Positions 17,242 through 25,902 of a DNA stretch of 28,523 nt are shown here, piece by piece. The stretch covers positions 7,238 to 35,760 of the forward strand of contig DBZY01000060.1 in assembly GCA_002311835.1 (NCBI GenBank). Direction: 5' to 3'. Within the stretch, counting starts at the first letter, position 1. Each line of letters begins with the position of its first letter. A program made the translations under genes and the position numbers. The DNA comes from Proteobacteria bacterium UBA1148. Its GTDB lineage: Bacteria; Pseudomonadota; Gammaproteobacteria; Steroidobacterales; Rariloculaceae. Under the pieces are notes generated by a model, which ran no database searches, was not told the origin of the DNA, and saw only the letters and a program-made list of their open reading frames with translations.

Positions 17242-18141
17242 TTACTCAACACCGCGAGCCTCATCAATCTCACGCTGAACCAAGGCAAGCGCTAGTAACA
17301 GTTCCTGAAGCTCATCAAGATAAACATCACTCTCCATTTCTTCTCGCCGCTGCCGCAGTGATTCAACCCCACTTTCTAGGGTATCCAGTTCGGTAAATAG
17401 CCTCTCAAGTTCTCGGGTCGTCGCAATTCTGTTCTCAAGGAACGCGACGTTGAACGTACCCGCAGTCTCGCCTATGAGTTGTGGATGCTCGGTCGCTAGT
17501 GTTCCCTCACGCTCGTAGCTATCGGCTACCTTGCGCGCCGTAAAATTGAAGGCCTCTTGAGCCGTAATCGCGCCATTCTTGTTAGCGTCGGCTTCATCAC
17601 TAGAAAGTGCCTCCGCCCAGTATTGGCCAAAACGGGTAGCGTTACGCTCACCACCAGTCTTGGTTGCAGTAATGAGTGTGCGACCCTCACTCAGCCAAAG
17701 CTCCAGTATGGCGCCACTTGCACTGGTTGCATTCACGACCACTTGCTGGCCGGCAGGCACTCCATCTAGCAATTCAGCTAGAGTCTCACCATCAATATCA
17801 GGACCAGGCAGGTTGAATTTGTACTGATTCCCATCGTGCGTACCATGACCGATGAGGAATACAACCAGACTGTCGTCGGGTGCCACCACCTCAGCTAACC
17901 TCTGCAGTTCTGACACGATTGATTCCCGGCTGGCTGCATCACCGTTTAAAAGCGAGACTCGGGAGCCACCCCTGAGCGAGCGTTGAGCAGCATGGGCTAA
18001 TGACTCAGCCTGTGCTGCAAAGCGCTCCGCGTAGCGTGGTTCCCCGCCCAACCCCTCTACAATGAGGTAATACATATCCGCCCGGACGTCGGTGACTAAG
18101 CCCATCCCGCCCAGCAACAAACAGATTGAAAACAGCCTCAT
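17242..18141 (-). CDS. Secreted caspase-like protein with EF-hand loop, no catalytic cysteine
   Basis: A 299-residue protein with signal peptide (MRLFSICLLLGG ending in DVRA). The mature part looks like a caspase/C13 (clan CD) fold: strand plus His motif VVFLIGHGTHDG (His99) and, one strand later, VVVNATSASGA (135-144) where active relatives have an Asp-Ala-Cys type motif. Thr139 is at the expected nucleophile position. The only cysteine in the whole chain is Cys7 in the signal peptide, so it cannot be a cysteine peptidase. A canonical 12-residue EF-hand calcium loop follows (DANKNGAITAQE, 185-196), then a C-terminal helical, probably coiled-coil tail (about 238-297). I chose the ATG at 18141, in an ATGA overlap with the upstream gene; a start at 18171 would spoil the signal peptide. 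Clan membership is inferred from motifs only. Confidence 0.75.
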   Translation of the reverse strand: MRLFSICLLLGGMGLVTDVRADMYYLIVEGLGGEPRYAERFAAQAESLAHAAQRSLRGGSRVSLLNGDAASRESIVSELQRLAEVVAPDDSLVVFLIGHGTHDGNQYKFNLPGPDIDGETLAELLDGVPAGQQVVVNATSASGAILELWLSEGRTLITATKTGGERNATRFGQYWAEALSSDEADANKNGAITAQEAFNFTARKVADSYEREGTLATEHPQLIGETAGTFNVAFLENRIATTRELERLFTELDTLESGVESLRQRREEMESDVYLDELQELLLALALVQREIDEARGVE

Positions 18142-20381
18142 AGCCGCCCCCAGTAAAGTCGCAAAACCCACTCACCCGCCTTTAAAAGCATAAGTAAAAG
18201 GAAGTTGATAGGCATATTCCAAAGATCAAGCAATTCGCGCTCCACAATACCGGCCTCCGAAAACTGAATCGCTTCGGGCAACTCATCTAACTCACCCAGA
18301 GTGAAGTACCGACCGCCAGTCATACTCGATAGACGCTCCAGTAACGGACGGTTCTGCTGGAACTGAAAGTGTTCGGAAATACCATCGGAGCGCCGGACTG
18401 CGAAGTGGGCAGTCCCCAGCAATTCCTCTCCGAGACTAGCGGTGGCCTCGAACTGGTACAACCCGGTCTCATCCGCCTGAATCGTTGCTTCGTATGTGCC
18501 GATCTCACCGGGAATGGGGCTAAGAGTCGCTGTCGTGGGCTCGGAAAACCCTCTGATCACGGAAAGGCTCACAACCGCATCGCCAACGGGTTCAAACGAC
18601 CTACCCTTTACTTCCGCACGAAGAGTGATTTCGTCCTCATCTCCGTAGAAAACTCGTTCCGCCGTAAGCACCACCGGACGAGGTGTTCCGGACACAAGCG
18701 CGTGAAGCATCTGGCGCCAGAAGGTCTCATGACGCTGATCTTCGGAAGGTAGTTGCATCTGCCAGCGCCAGGTTCCACCGCTCGCAAGAATGTAGGCGCT
18801 TCCGCGTCCGAAGCGCTGGTGCACTAGCAAAGGTTGAGCCGTCCCCCTTACATCCGCTTCCAAAAGTGTTACCGCGCCCGGCTTTATCTCACCAAGGTAC
18901 TGGAAATCGGCAATATCTGGCATCCCGGCCCAAAGTTCCCGATTCGTTTCTCTGTCCGAATCCAGCTGCGTCAAAAGCGAATCCTCACCCTCCGCTGTTA
19001 GAATGACCGGAACCGGCAAACGAACAAAGCTCGATGCATCAATGTTGGGCAACCTGGCTGGGAGTACCTCAGCAACAGAACTGTTCTCCCAACCTCCATC
19101 TGCAAGTCCGCGCCGTCCACCAAGCATGAGAAGGCTCCCTCCGCGCTCGCTGACGAAATCTCGGATAGCTTCCTGCTGATCCTCTGTCAGGTCCGTTGCC
19201 GCAAAACTACCGATAATTAGAGCGTCGTAGCCAAAGAGTTCTTCCCTGTCCTCCGGGAAACCGTTTTCTAACTCTTCCTGGCTCTCCACCCCCTGGCGAT
19301 AGAACTTGTTTGGTGTTGTACGCAGAAGACTTACCAGCCTTATAGGTGAATCCTCCTCCAGAGCTCTACGAATGAACTTGTACTCCCATCGAGGTTCACC
19401 TTCGACGTATAGGATACGACGGCGATCCTCAGGTACGTGTATCGATCGATACTGGACATTGTTAATTGTGTTGCGCTCCCCCGGGATGGCGTCGAGCGAG
19501 AACCGCAGATCCTTAACCCCAGCCTCACCAATATCAAAGTCCACCCAATGGGTAGTCAGGCCGGCAGCGCCCTGAAGATCTATCTCCTCCGAAGCTAGGA
19601 TTGCGCCGCCATCATAGACTTTGAGCCGAGCCAGGCCAGGCTCAGCATGCCTAATACTGACCTGAGCGCTGACCTGAGAGCCCGACATGATCGTACTTGC
19701 CATGCTCACGTTCTCAAGCTCGATATCTTCGGGAATGGATTCGCGGCCAATGCCAACGGTGTGAATTGGCACCCCGTAGCCACCAATCTCGGCGAGCTGC
19801 GTGGTATCAAAGGACTCAGAATTATCCGCCCCGTCACTGACCAAAACCACGGCACCAAGAGCCGACGAGCGCGCCTCACGCAGTACTTCAATAAGCGCTT
19901 CTCCAATTCTCGTGGCGTCACCAGGTGGAGGAACCTGTTCTAGGGCTCCAATAGACTCCAACTCTGATGAAAACGCGTATAACCGAATCTCAAATGTAGC
20001 GGCTAGATCCTCCAATACACCAGCTTCGAGAGCCGTAACCGCCTGCTGAAGACGTGAGGTGTCCTCCTCCCCATAACTCATGCTTGCCGAGGTGTCGAGC
20101 ACAACTGCGACTGAGTTCTCTTGTGCTCGCAGCGTCTGCGTAGAAAGGGAAGGCTGCCATAACAGCAGCAACAAAACTGCAACCATCGCCACCTGAAGTA
20201 TCCCTAGGATAGCGAGCTTAGCAACATGTAGCGCCTCTCTCCTTTGTAAGAGGCTGTAGCCGATAACCGCAGCCCAAATAAATATGGCTGCAACTAGCGC
20301 CCATAGCGGCCACTCGCGAGCAAAGAGAAATTCGCTATTCTCGAATGTGGTACGTGAGTACTTAAAAAGGAACTCAAACAA
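18138..20381 (-). CDS. Membrane VWA protein with glutamine amidotransferase-like domain
   Basis: A 747-residue inner-membrane protein. Two N-terminal helices (about 24-44 and 53-75) are followed by a VWA domain with complete MIDAS: DTSAS (96-100), Thr in DATRIGEAL (157), Asp in VSDGADN (183). A beta-sandwich region (about 220-320) and a class I glutamine amidotransferase-like region (about 320-440, YVEGEPRWEYKFIRRAL, SERGGSLLMLGGRRG) come next, then a further Ig-like part and a C-terminal hydrophobic helix (about 722-742). The layout parallels the BatA-like protein of the same operon, so the two may be distant paralogues. The start is a TTG; no ATG or GTG gives a full first helix, and the ribosome binding site is weak. 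It is the first gene of the seven-gene operon and divergent from the DUF4159 gene. Confidence 0.85.
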   Translation of the reverse strand: MFEFLFKYSRTTFENSEFLFAREWPLWALVAAIFIWAAVIGYSLLQRREALHVAKLAILGILQVAMVAVLLLLLWQPSLSTQTLRAQENSVAVVLDTSASMSYGEEDTSRLQQAVTALEAGVLEDLAATFEIRLYAFSSELESIGALEQVPPPGDATRIGEALIEVLREARSSALGAVVLVSDGADNSESFDTTQLAEIGGYGVPIHTVGIGRESIPEDIELENVSMASTIMSGSQVSAQVSIRHAEPGLARLKVYDGGAILASEEIDLQGAAGLTTHWVDFDIGEAGVKDLRFSLDAIPGERNTINNVQYRSIHVPEDRRRILYVEGEPRWEYKFIRRALEEDSPIRLVSLLRTTPNKFYRQGVESQEELENGFPEDREELFGYDALIIGSFAATDLTEDQQEAIRDFVSERGGSLLMLGGRRGLADGGWENSSVAEVLPARLPNIDASSFVRLPVPVILTAEGEDSLLTQLDSDRETNRELWAGMPDIADFQYLGEIKPGAVTLLEADVRGTAQPLLVHQRFGRGSAYILASGGTWRWQMQLPSEDQRHETFWRQMLHALVSGTPRPVVLTAERVFYGDEDEITLRAEVKGRSFEPVGDAVVSLSVIRGFSEPTTATLSPIPGEIGTYEATIQADETGLYQFEATASLGEELLGTAHFAVRRSDGISEHFQFQQNRPLLERLSSMTGGRYFTLGELDELPEAIQFSEAGIVERELLDLWNMPINFLLLMLLKAGEWVLRLYWGRL

Positions 20382-20661
20382 TCTTCTATTCCAAGAAACC
20401 TTCGCCCACTAGGTACTTCTCATGGAGAACGCTTATCAAATTTTTGTCTGACCTTAATACGGCGATACAAGCGTCGTACAAACACTTCATCATGAAACAG
20501 TTCAACCGATGTCAATCCTTTCACTTTGAGGCGTCTTAGACGATGATATCATCATCGCTACAGCCTCTTGAGGCTTAATTGGAATCTCTCTACGCCGAGG
20601 ATTAAAACCTGAAGCTGATTCCAAAATTTGGTAACTAAACATCGTGCTATGGTGCCCCGAA
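20382..20661. promoter_or_regulatory. Divergent intergenic region between the VWA operon and the DUF4159 gene
   Basis: About 280 bases without a convincing gene, expected to hold promoters for both directions. Two perfect inverted repeats stand out. GATGATATCATC (20542-20553) is a 12-base palindrome that could be an operator. AGCCTC-TT-GAGGCT (20562-20575) is a hairpin-forming repeat 8 bases further. A TTGACA hexamer faces the VWA operon on the minus strand (20510-20515), but no good -10 box lies at the right distance, so I do not call a promoter. Confidence 0.4.
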
Positions 20662-21465
20662 ATGACAATGAGGAAGGACTTCACAGCACTTGTTATGGTC
20701 ATTCTGACCGGGCCAACTGTCATTTGTTCTGCGTTTGGACAGGAGTTTGTACTATCTACCCAGCCCTCTAGTGCCGAGTTTCAATTCACTCGACTCATGT
20801 ACTCGGGAGGTAGGTGCGGTTTCGGCTTTGAGTATGGGTACAGTCTCAGCCACGAGTGTGTTGACTGGCCAGATGCCGAATACCACTTCATGCAGGGACT
20901 AGCCCGTCTAACCCGGGTCAACGGGGCAATCGTCAGTCGCTATGACGGGACAGGCGGAGGCAGAATCAACCTTCACGATGACTCACTTTTCGACTTTCCT
21001 TGGCTCTACGCAGTAGAGGTCGGTGCGTGGCGACTCGACGAACTACAAGCAGCCCGGCTCAGGGAATACCTTTTCCGCGGCGGCTTTCTGATGGTTGATG
21101 ATTTTCACGGACCACGCGAGTGGGCCGGGTTTCTTAACTCAATGGCACGCGTCTTTCCGGATCGACCTATCCTTGAGATCCCAGAAACCGATGAAGTCAT
21201 GCACGTACTGTATGATTTGGACAGACGCACTCAGATTCCTGGCATTGCCGCTTTATATAACGGACGCACCTGGGAAAAGGGTGGGGTGAGCCCGCATTGG
21301 CGTGGAGTCTACGACGACAAAGGGCGTCTGATGGTCGCCATCAATTTTAATATGGATCTCGGCGATGCCTGGGAACACGCAGATACGCCAGGTTACCCCG
21401 AACCCATGACCGCTATGGCCTACCGTTTTGCAGTCAATTACGTCATCTACGCAATGACGCATTGA
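20662..21465 (+). CDS. DUF4159 family secreted protein
   Basis: A 267-residue exported protein of the DUF4159 family. A signal peptide (KDFTALVMVILTG ending in SAFG) is followed by EFQFTRLMYSG, a region with WPDAEYHFMQGLARLT, the typical FPWLYAVEVGAW and GGFLMVDDFHGPREWAGF, and the end PMTAMAYRFAVNYVIYAMTH. The fold is thought to be related to glutamine amidotransferases, but no catalytic set is obvious and the function is unknown. In many bacteria this domain is fused behind a BatA N-terminal domain; here it is separate, soluble and divergent from an operon holding MoxR, DUF58 and BatA-like proteins, so it very likely belongs to the same system. Starts at 20644 (GTG), 20662 or 20668 are all possible; none has a strong ribosome binding site. 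Confidence 0.85.
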   Translation: MTMRKDFTALVMVILTGPTVICSAFGQEFVLSTQPSSAEFQFTRLMYSGGRCGFGFEYGYSLSHECVDWPDAEYHFMQGLARLTRVNGAIVSRYDGTGGGRINLHDDSLFDFPWLYAVEVGAWRLDELQAARLREYLFRGGFLMVDDFHGPREWAGFLNSMARVFPDRPILEIPETDEVMHVLYDLDRRTQIPGIAALYNGRTWEKGGVSPHWRGVYDDKGRLMVAINFNMDLGDAWEHADTPGYPEPMTAMAYRFAVNYVIYAMTH

Positions 21466-21498
21466 GCTGATGACGCCTGTCTGCCACTCGTTGATAAC

Positions 21499-22155
21499 TT
21501 AGACCAAAGCGGCACGCGCCTCAGCTAACCGTTCCGGCGTACCGACATCTTTCCACAACCCGCCAAAGAGCATACCGTGAAGAGCATGCCTTTCCACTGC
21601 CGCTTCAAACACTGGACGTAGCGGTCTAACCCCCGGATCAAGGCCCCGGAAAACCGATTGATTGAGCAAAGCGACACCGCTATAGGTGAATAAAGGCGGT
21701 TGCAGGGTGAGTTCCCCAGAGGCCGTCAAACCAAAATCTCCGGCTGTGTGATGAGCAGGGTTGGGCACCAGGACCAAACAACCTGATTCCTCGCCAGCCA
21801 GAAGGGTTCCGAAGTCGAACTCTGTCACGATATCGGCACTCACCACTAAGAACGGCTCCGAACCGAGTAGTGGCAACGCCTGGATAATGCCGCCCGCTGT
21901 CTCGAGTGGCGGCACTCCCTCATCACTGTAAACAATGGTCTGTCCCCACTCGGAGGTTTTACCCACGGCGCGCCTGAGTTGATCGCCACAGTGGGAGAGA
22001 TTGATCACAACCTCATCGATTCCTGCCTCCGCAAGCCGTCTAAGATGACGGTCAATAAGTGTCTCGGTCCTCAGAGATAAGAGTGGTTTGGGCTGATCCA
22101 CAGTCAGTTGCCCCATCCGCTCCCCACGTCCCGCCGCCAGTAACATCGCTTTCAT
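21499..22155 (-). CDS. murU: N-acetylmuramate 1-phosphate uridylyltransferase-like nucleotidyltransferase
   Basis: A 218-residue cytoplasmic nucleotidyltransferase. The N-terminus MKAMLLAAGRGERMG holds the nucleotide-binding loop, DQPKPLL (20-26) carries the conserved Lys, and the metal Asp is in VVSADIV. GGLWKDVGTPERLAEA closes the domain. Length and position fit MurU of the peptidoglycan recycling bypass, which makes UDP-N-acetylmuramate from N-acetylmuramate 1-phosphate. In Pseudomonas murU and amgK lie beside lptD. The start at 22155 removes an N-terminal extension reaching to 22206 that is not part of the fold. The kinase gene amgK, which supplies the substrate, is not in the window. A related sugar-phosphate nucleotidyltransferase is the alternative reading. 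Confidence 0.8.
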   Translation of the reverse strand: MKAMLLAAGRGERMGQLTVDQPKPLLSLRTETLIDRHLRRLAEAGIDEVVINLSHCGDQLRRAVGKTSEWGQTIVYSDEGVPPLETAGGIIQALPLLGSEPFLVVSADIVTEFDFGTLLAGEESGCLVLVPNPAHHTAGDFGLTASGELTLQPPLFTYSGVALLNQSVFRGLDPGVRPLRPVFEAAVERHALHGMLFGGLWKDVGTPERLAEARAALV

Positions 22156-22274
22156 GGGGATTTCTGCACAGAAAGCTTCCCACCAAACTTCATTGGATTT
22201 TCCCAAATATGCATAGGCTCCGAAAGCCTTGAGAGGTTAGTTCATCCAGCACTTGCGGCTTCCTGTCCAATTCA

Positions 22275-24527
22275 TTGAAGACGTGGGAGAACTGTGCCAT
22301 TGTAGCCGCCTTTGTTGCGCTCAAGCTTGTGGCCCCCGAGAAAACCCTCATACTAGTTTCGTCTCTCTTTCTAACTGCGCCCTGGACATCTGCCACGGCA
22401 CAGCAAATGTGCTTGCCTCAAGATCCCAGCCCACCAATTGCACCTACCGAGATTGATGCATCCCGTGGGGAACTCCTCAATATAGAGGCGGGGCGCATTG
22501 ATTTGTCCAATGAGGAATATATCGACTTCTTTGATCAAGTCACATTTCGGTACGGCAATCGTAGCGTTTCGGCAGAGCGTGCGACTTTTGACCGCGCGAC
22601 ACAAAGAGCCAAAGTACAAGGTTCAGTGACTTACCAGGACCCTAACGTCATCGTGTACGGCGAGGATGCAGAAGTCGACGCACAAACAGAGCTCATTTCA
22701 TTCGCCGGAGGCGGATTTGACTTACCACAACGCCCAGCCCGAGGATCGGCTGACTCGATAAGAATCCACAACAACAACACCATTTCTCTTGAGGGCGTGA
22801 GTTTTACGACCTGCGCGATAGAACGCCCCAGTTGGGAACTGCTCGCCCGCGAGATGGAAATAGATGTCGGTAAGGGATTTGGTACGGCCCGCGGCGTAAG
22901 GTTGAACTTCAGGGGCGTCCCAATTCTTGCAGCACCCTACGTGACATTTCCAATAAACAATAACCGCAAGAGCGGGCTGCTGACTCCGAATTTCTCTAAC
23001 CGGAACAGAATCGGACTAGACGTTTCAATTCCCTATTATCTGAATCTAGCACCCAATTACGACATGACTATTGCGCCCCGTTACATGCAACAACGCGGTG
23101 TTCAGGTGACAACCGAGTTTCGTTATGCATCAACAGGTACTCAGGGGCAGATAGATTTCGAGTATCTTCCCAACGACTCGAAAGTGAATTTATCCAGACG
23201 CTACCTAAGTCTAAATCACGAAACGGTGTTCGGTACGGGTTGGCGTATGATCGCAGACATCCAAGAGGTCTCCGACGACAACTACTTTGAGGACTTGGGT
23301 AACAGCCTGAGTGTCGCTACCCAAACTCATCTGGACCGTCGTATAGACATCGCCTATCGGGCGCCGCAATGGTCGCTGTTAGGGCGAATGCAGGGCTACC
23401 AAACCATTGACCCCTTCATCGATGCAGAGAACGAACCCTATAGGCGTGTGCCCCAGTTCGCGTTCTCGGGACGTTGGAATAGAAGCGCGATGCGCTTTTC
23501 ATCGCACAACGAACTTGTCAAGTTTGACCGTAGTGTGGGAACGACGGGCTGGCGAATGGATCACACCGAGGAGCTAAGTTACGCTTTTACCAAGCCGGGA
23601 ATGTTTCTTACACCTGCCTTTGCCTTGCGGCAAACTAATTATTGGTTGGACGATCGGTCCTCAGATGAGCGCACCGAGTTTTCTAGAACGCTACCCGTTG
23701 CAAGTGTCGATGCGGGTCTGACTTTCGATCGCGTAACTGGTATGGGTGGAGGACACATACAGACCATCGAACCAAGGGTTCTCTACGCACATGTACCGTT
23801 TGAGGATCAATCTGATTTGCCGCTTTTCGACACCATCGAACCAACGTTTAATCGCGTACAACTCTTCCGAAAATATCGATACCTTGGTGCAGATAGAATC
23901 GCGGATACCGATCAAATGAGTTTTGGATTAACCACAAGATTGATAGACGTCCACACCGGACAGGAAAAACTGACAGGAACAATCGGACAAACACGTTACT
24001 TGAGCTCTCAAGAAGTTGTGCTACCAAATCAATTGCCGAGCCCAGCAAATACCTCTGACTATATCGCCGAAGTATCACTCAGTCTGCATCCATCATGGCG
24101 CCTGGGGGTGGATTACCAGTGGGACAGCGAGACTAATAAGACGGCACGTTCCGAAACTCGGTTCCAGTATCGACCTGGAAGCGACAGACTCCTGGGGGTA
24201 GCCTACCGTTATCAGGATGGACTGCTCAATCAGAGCGATATTTCAATCATATGGCCCCTTGGGCAAGCCTGGCGGGTGATCGGCCGAGCCAGTTATTCTT
24301 TTCTGGATGATAGGCCTCTTGAGCGGTTTCTCGGTTGGGAGTACGAATCATGTTGCTGGCGCTTACGGCTCATCTCCCGACGCTATATCAGTCGAAGAAC
24401 AGGCGAGTCAGATAGTTCACTCACCATCCAGTTTCTGCTCAGGGGATTCACGGACGATGGAGATTCTCCTGAGGAGTTGCTGGAGCGTGGTATTCTTGGC
24501 TACCGAAGATTCGAAAATACGCCTTAA
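22275..24527 (+). CDS. lptD: LPS-assembly protein LptD
   Basis: This is the outer-membrane beta-barrel that inserts lipopolysaccharide into the outer leaflet, as part of the Lpt bridge with LptE. After an N-terminal signal region there is a LptA-like jellyroll domain (about 60-190), the linker strand APYVTFPINNNRKSGLL (about 220-236) and a large barrel to the end. Cys46, Cys180 and the adjacent pair Cys693-Cys694 (SCCWRLR) match the four cysteines that form the two functional disulfides in E. coli LptD. The 750 residues are near the usual length. The open start is a TTG at 22275; a GTG at 22329 would give a compact signal peptide (ILVSSLFLTA ending in ATA before QQMC) and may be the true start. 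It heads the surA-pdxA-rsmA-apaH run. Confidence 0.95.
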   Translation: MKTWENCAIVAAFVALKLVAPEKTLILVSSLFLTAPWTSATAQQMCLPQDPSPPIAPTEIDASRGELLNIEAGRIDLSNEEYIDFFDQVTFRYGNRSVSAERATFDRATQRAKVQGSVTYQDPNVIVYGEDAEVDAQTELISFAGGGFDLPQRPARGSADSIRIHNNNTISLEGVSFTTCAIERPSWELLAREMEIDVGKGFGTARGVRLNFRGVPILAAPYVTFPINNNRKSGLLTPNFSNRNRIGLDVSIPYYLNLAPNYDMTIAPRYMQQRGVQVTTEFRYASTGTQGQIDFEYLPNDSKVNLSRRYLSLNHETVFGTGWRMIADIQEVSDDNYFEDLGNSLSVATQTHLDRRIDIAYRAPQWSLLGRMQGYQTIDPFIDAENEPYRRVPQFAFSGRWNRSAMRFSSHNELVKFDRSVGTTGWRMDHTEELSYAFTKPGMFLTPAFALRQTNYWLDDRSSDERTEFSRTLPVASVDAGLTFDRVTGMGGGHIQTIEPRVLYAHVPFEDQSDLPLFDTIEPTFNRVQLFRKYRYLGADRIADTDQMSFGLTTRLIDVHTGQEKLTGTIGQTRYLSSQEVVLPNQLPSPANTSDYIAEVSLSLHPSWRLGVDYQWDSETNKTARSETRFQYRPGSDRLLGVAYRYQDGLLNQSDISIIWPLGQAWRVIGRASYSFLDDRPLERFLGWEYESCCWRLRLISRRYISRRTGESDSSLTIQFLLRGFTDDGDSPEELLERGILGYRRFENTP

Positions 24528-24535
24528 GAAAGCCA

Positions 24536-25864
24536 GTGAAAAGAAGTCTTAAATTAGCCCTGACGGCTGCCTTCCTCCTCGGATCGCAGCAAGCTTTGGC
24601 ACAAACCCGCGAACTAGGCGGTACTGGCGAGCTGCTGGACGGGGTTGCGGCTATTGTCGATGACGGTATTGTGTTGAAAAGCCAACTCAATCAAAGGGTC
24701 ACTGTAGTTATCAATAATTTTCAAAATAGTATGGCTCAACTGCCGCCTGCTCAGAGGCGACCGTTACCCCCTTTATCTTTACTGGAAGAACAAGTTCTCG
24801 AACAACTGATCTTAGCGGAGCTGCAGTTACAGCTAGCCCAGCGCTTCGGAATCACAGTTGGTGATGACGCCCTCAATCAGGGAATTGCCAATGTTGCTCA
24901 GAACGCGGACATACCACTAGAGCAGCTTCCCGCTGCCTTGGCACAGGATGGCATCGACTATGTAACTTTTCGTAATGAAACTCGTAACCAGATGATTCTA
25001 GACCAACTGCATCAGCGCGCGATTTTATCCAATATTGTGGTCAGCCCACGCGAGATGGGTCTGTGCCTTGCAGAAACTACTACAACTGCTGCTGCTGGAC
25101 TCGATTATCTTGCTTCCCACCTTCTGATTGGAATTACCTCAACAGCTACCCGTACGGAGATCAACCAAGCACGAGAACAGGTCGAAGAGATTCACCAGAA
25201 ATTGGAAAATGGCGAAAACTTCACGGAACTGGCGCTCACTTACTCCGATGGACAGACCGCATTGGAAGGAGGATCACTTGGTTGGCGGAAGGGCGGCCAA
25301 CTTCCGACCCTGTTTGCTGATGTAATCATCGGCTTGGACGAGGGGCAACACTCTGAACCCATTCAGAGCGCTAGTGGTTTTCATATCGTTCAGCTCGATG
25401 CGGCGCGGGGCGCACAACCCATGATGGTGGATCAGCTCCAAATACGCCATATCTTGATAGAGCCTAATGAGGTCATGGACGATTCAGCAGTATTGCAAAG
25501 GCTGCAAGGAATTCGTGAACAGATACTCAATGGCGGTGACTTTGCCGTTTTTGCGCAAACCATCTCCGCTGACGCTATTTCTGGCACGGAAGGTGGTGAT
25601 ATGGGCTGGACGGAACCCGGGGTTTTCGTGCCAGAGTTTGAGGCGGTCGTCGCGGGACTTGAGATTGGCGAACTTAGCGAACCTTTTAAGACTCAATTCG
25701 GCTGGCATATTGCAGAGGTCTTGGATAGCCGCTCATACGATACAACAGAAGAAGTCAAAGAACAGCAGTGCGTTCAGCAGATTCGTGGCGCCAAGTTTGA
25801 AGAAGAACGAACACTATGGCTGAGCCGCCTCAGGGATGAGTCATTTGTCGAAGTACGAATGTAA
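24536..25864 (+). CDS. surA: Periplasmic chaperone and peptidyl-prolyl isomerase SurA
   Basis: A periplasmic chaperone guiding outer-membrane proteins, LptD among them, to the Bam complex. The signal peptide (LKLALTAAFLLG ending in QALA) is followed by the SurA N-terminal domain (about 32-165, DGVAAIVDDGIVLKSQL, LLEEQVLEQLILAELQLQLA) and two parvulin domains. The first is about 188-290 (ASHLLIGI, GGSLGWRKGGQLP), the second about 300-400 (IRHILIEP, GGDMGWTEPGVFVPEFE). A C-terminal helix ends the 442-residue chain. The start is a GTG 8 bases after the lptD stop, with AAGAAAG as ribosome binding site, so the two genes are coupled, as in other gammaproteobacteria. Confidence 0.95.
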   Translation: MKRSLKLALTAAFLLGSQQALAQTRELGGTGELLDGVAAIVDDGIVLKSQLNQRVTVVINNFQNSMAQLPPAQRRPLPPLSLLEEQVLEQLILAELQLQLAQRFGITVGDDALNQGIANVAQNADIPLEQLPAALAQDGIDYVTFRNETRNQMILDQLHQRAILSNIVVSPREMGLCLAETTTTAAAGLDYLASHLLIGITSTATRTEINQAREQVEEIHQKLENGENFTELALTYSDGQTALEGGSLGWRKGGQLPTLFADVIIGLDEGQHSEPIQSASGFHIVQLDAARGAQPMMVDQLQIRHILIEPNEVMDDSAVLQRLQGIREQILNGGDFAVFAQTISADAISGTEGGDMGWTEPGVFVPEFEAVVAGLEIGELSEPFKTQFGWHIAEVLDSRSYDTTEEVKEQQCVQQIRGAKFEEERTLWLSRLRDESFVEVRM

Positions 25865-25902
25865 CCCGTAGCCCAAAGGGCCTGCCTCACTGGACTCTAG
25901 GC

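Noticed and set aside
20502..20723. A 73-codon minus-strand frame in the divergent region upstream of DUF4159
   Set aside because: It overlaps the DUF4159 signal peptide, has no ribosome binding site that I can see and no recognisable pattern, so it is taken as chance.
22190..22396. A 68-codon minus-strand frame overlapping the lptD start, considered as a remnant of amgK
   Set aside because: The translation shows no kinase motif and no convincing likeness to the AmgK C-terminus; it mostly overlaps the lptD signal region.
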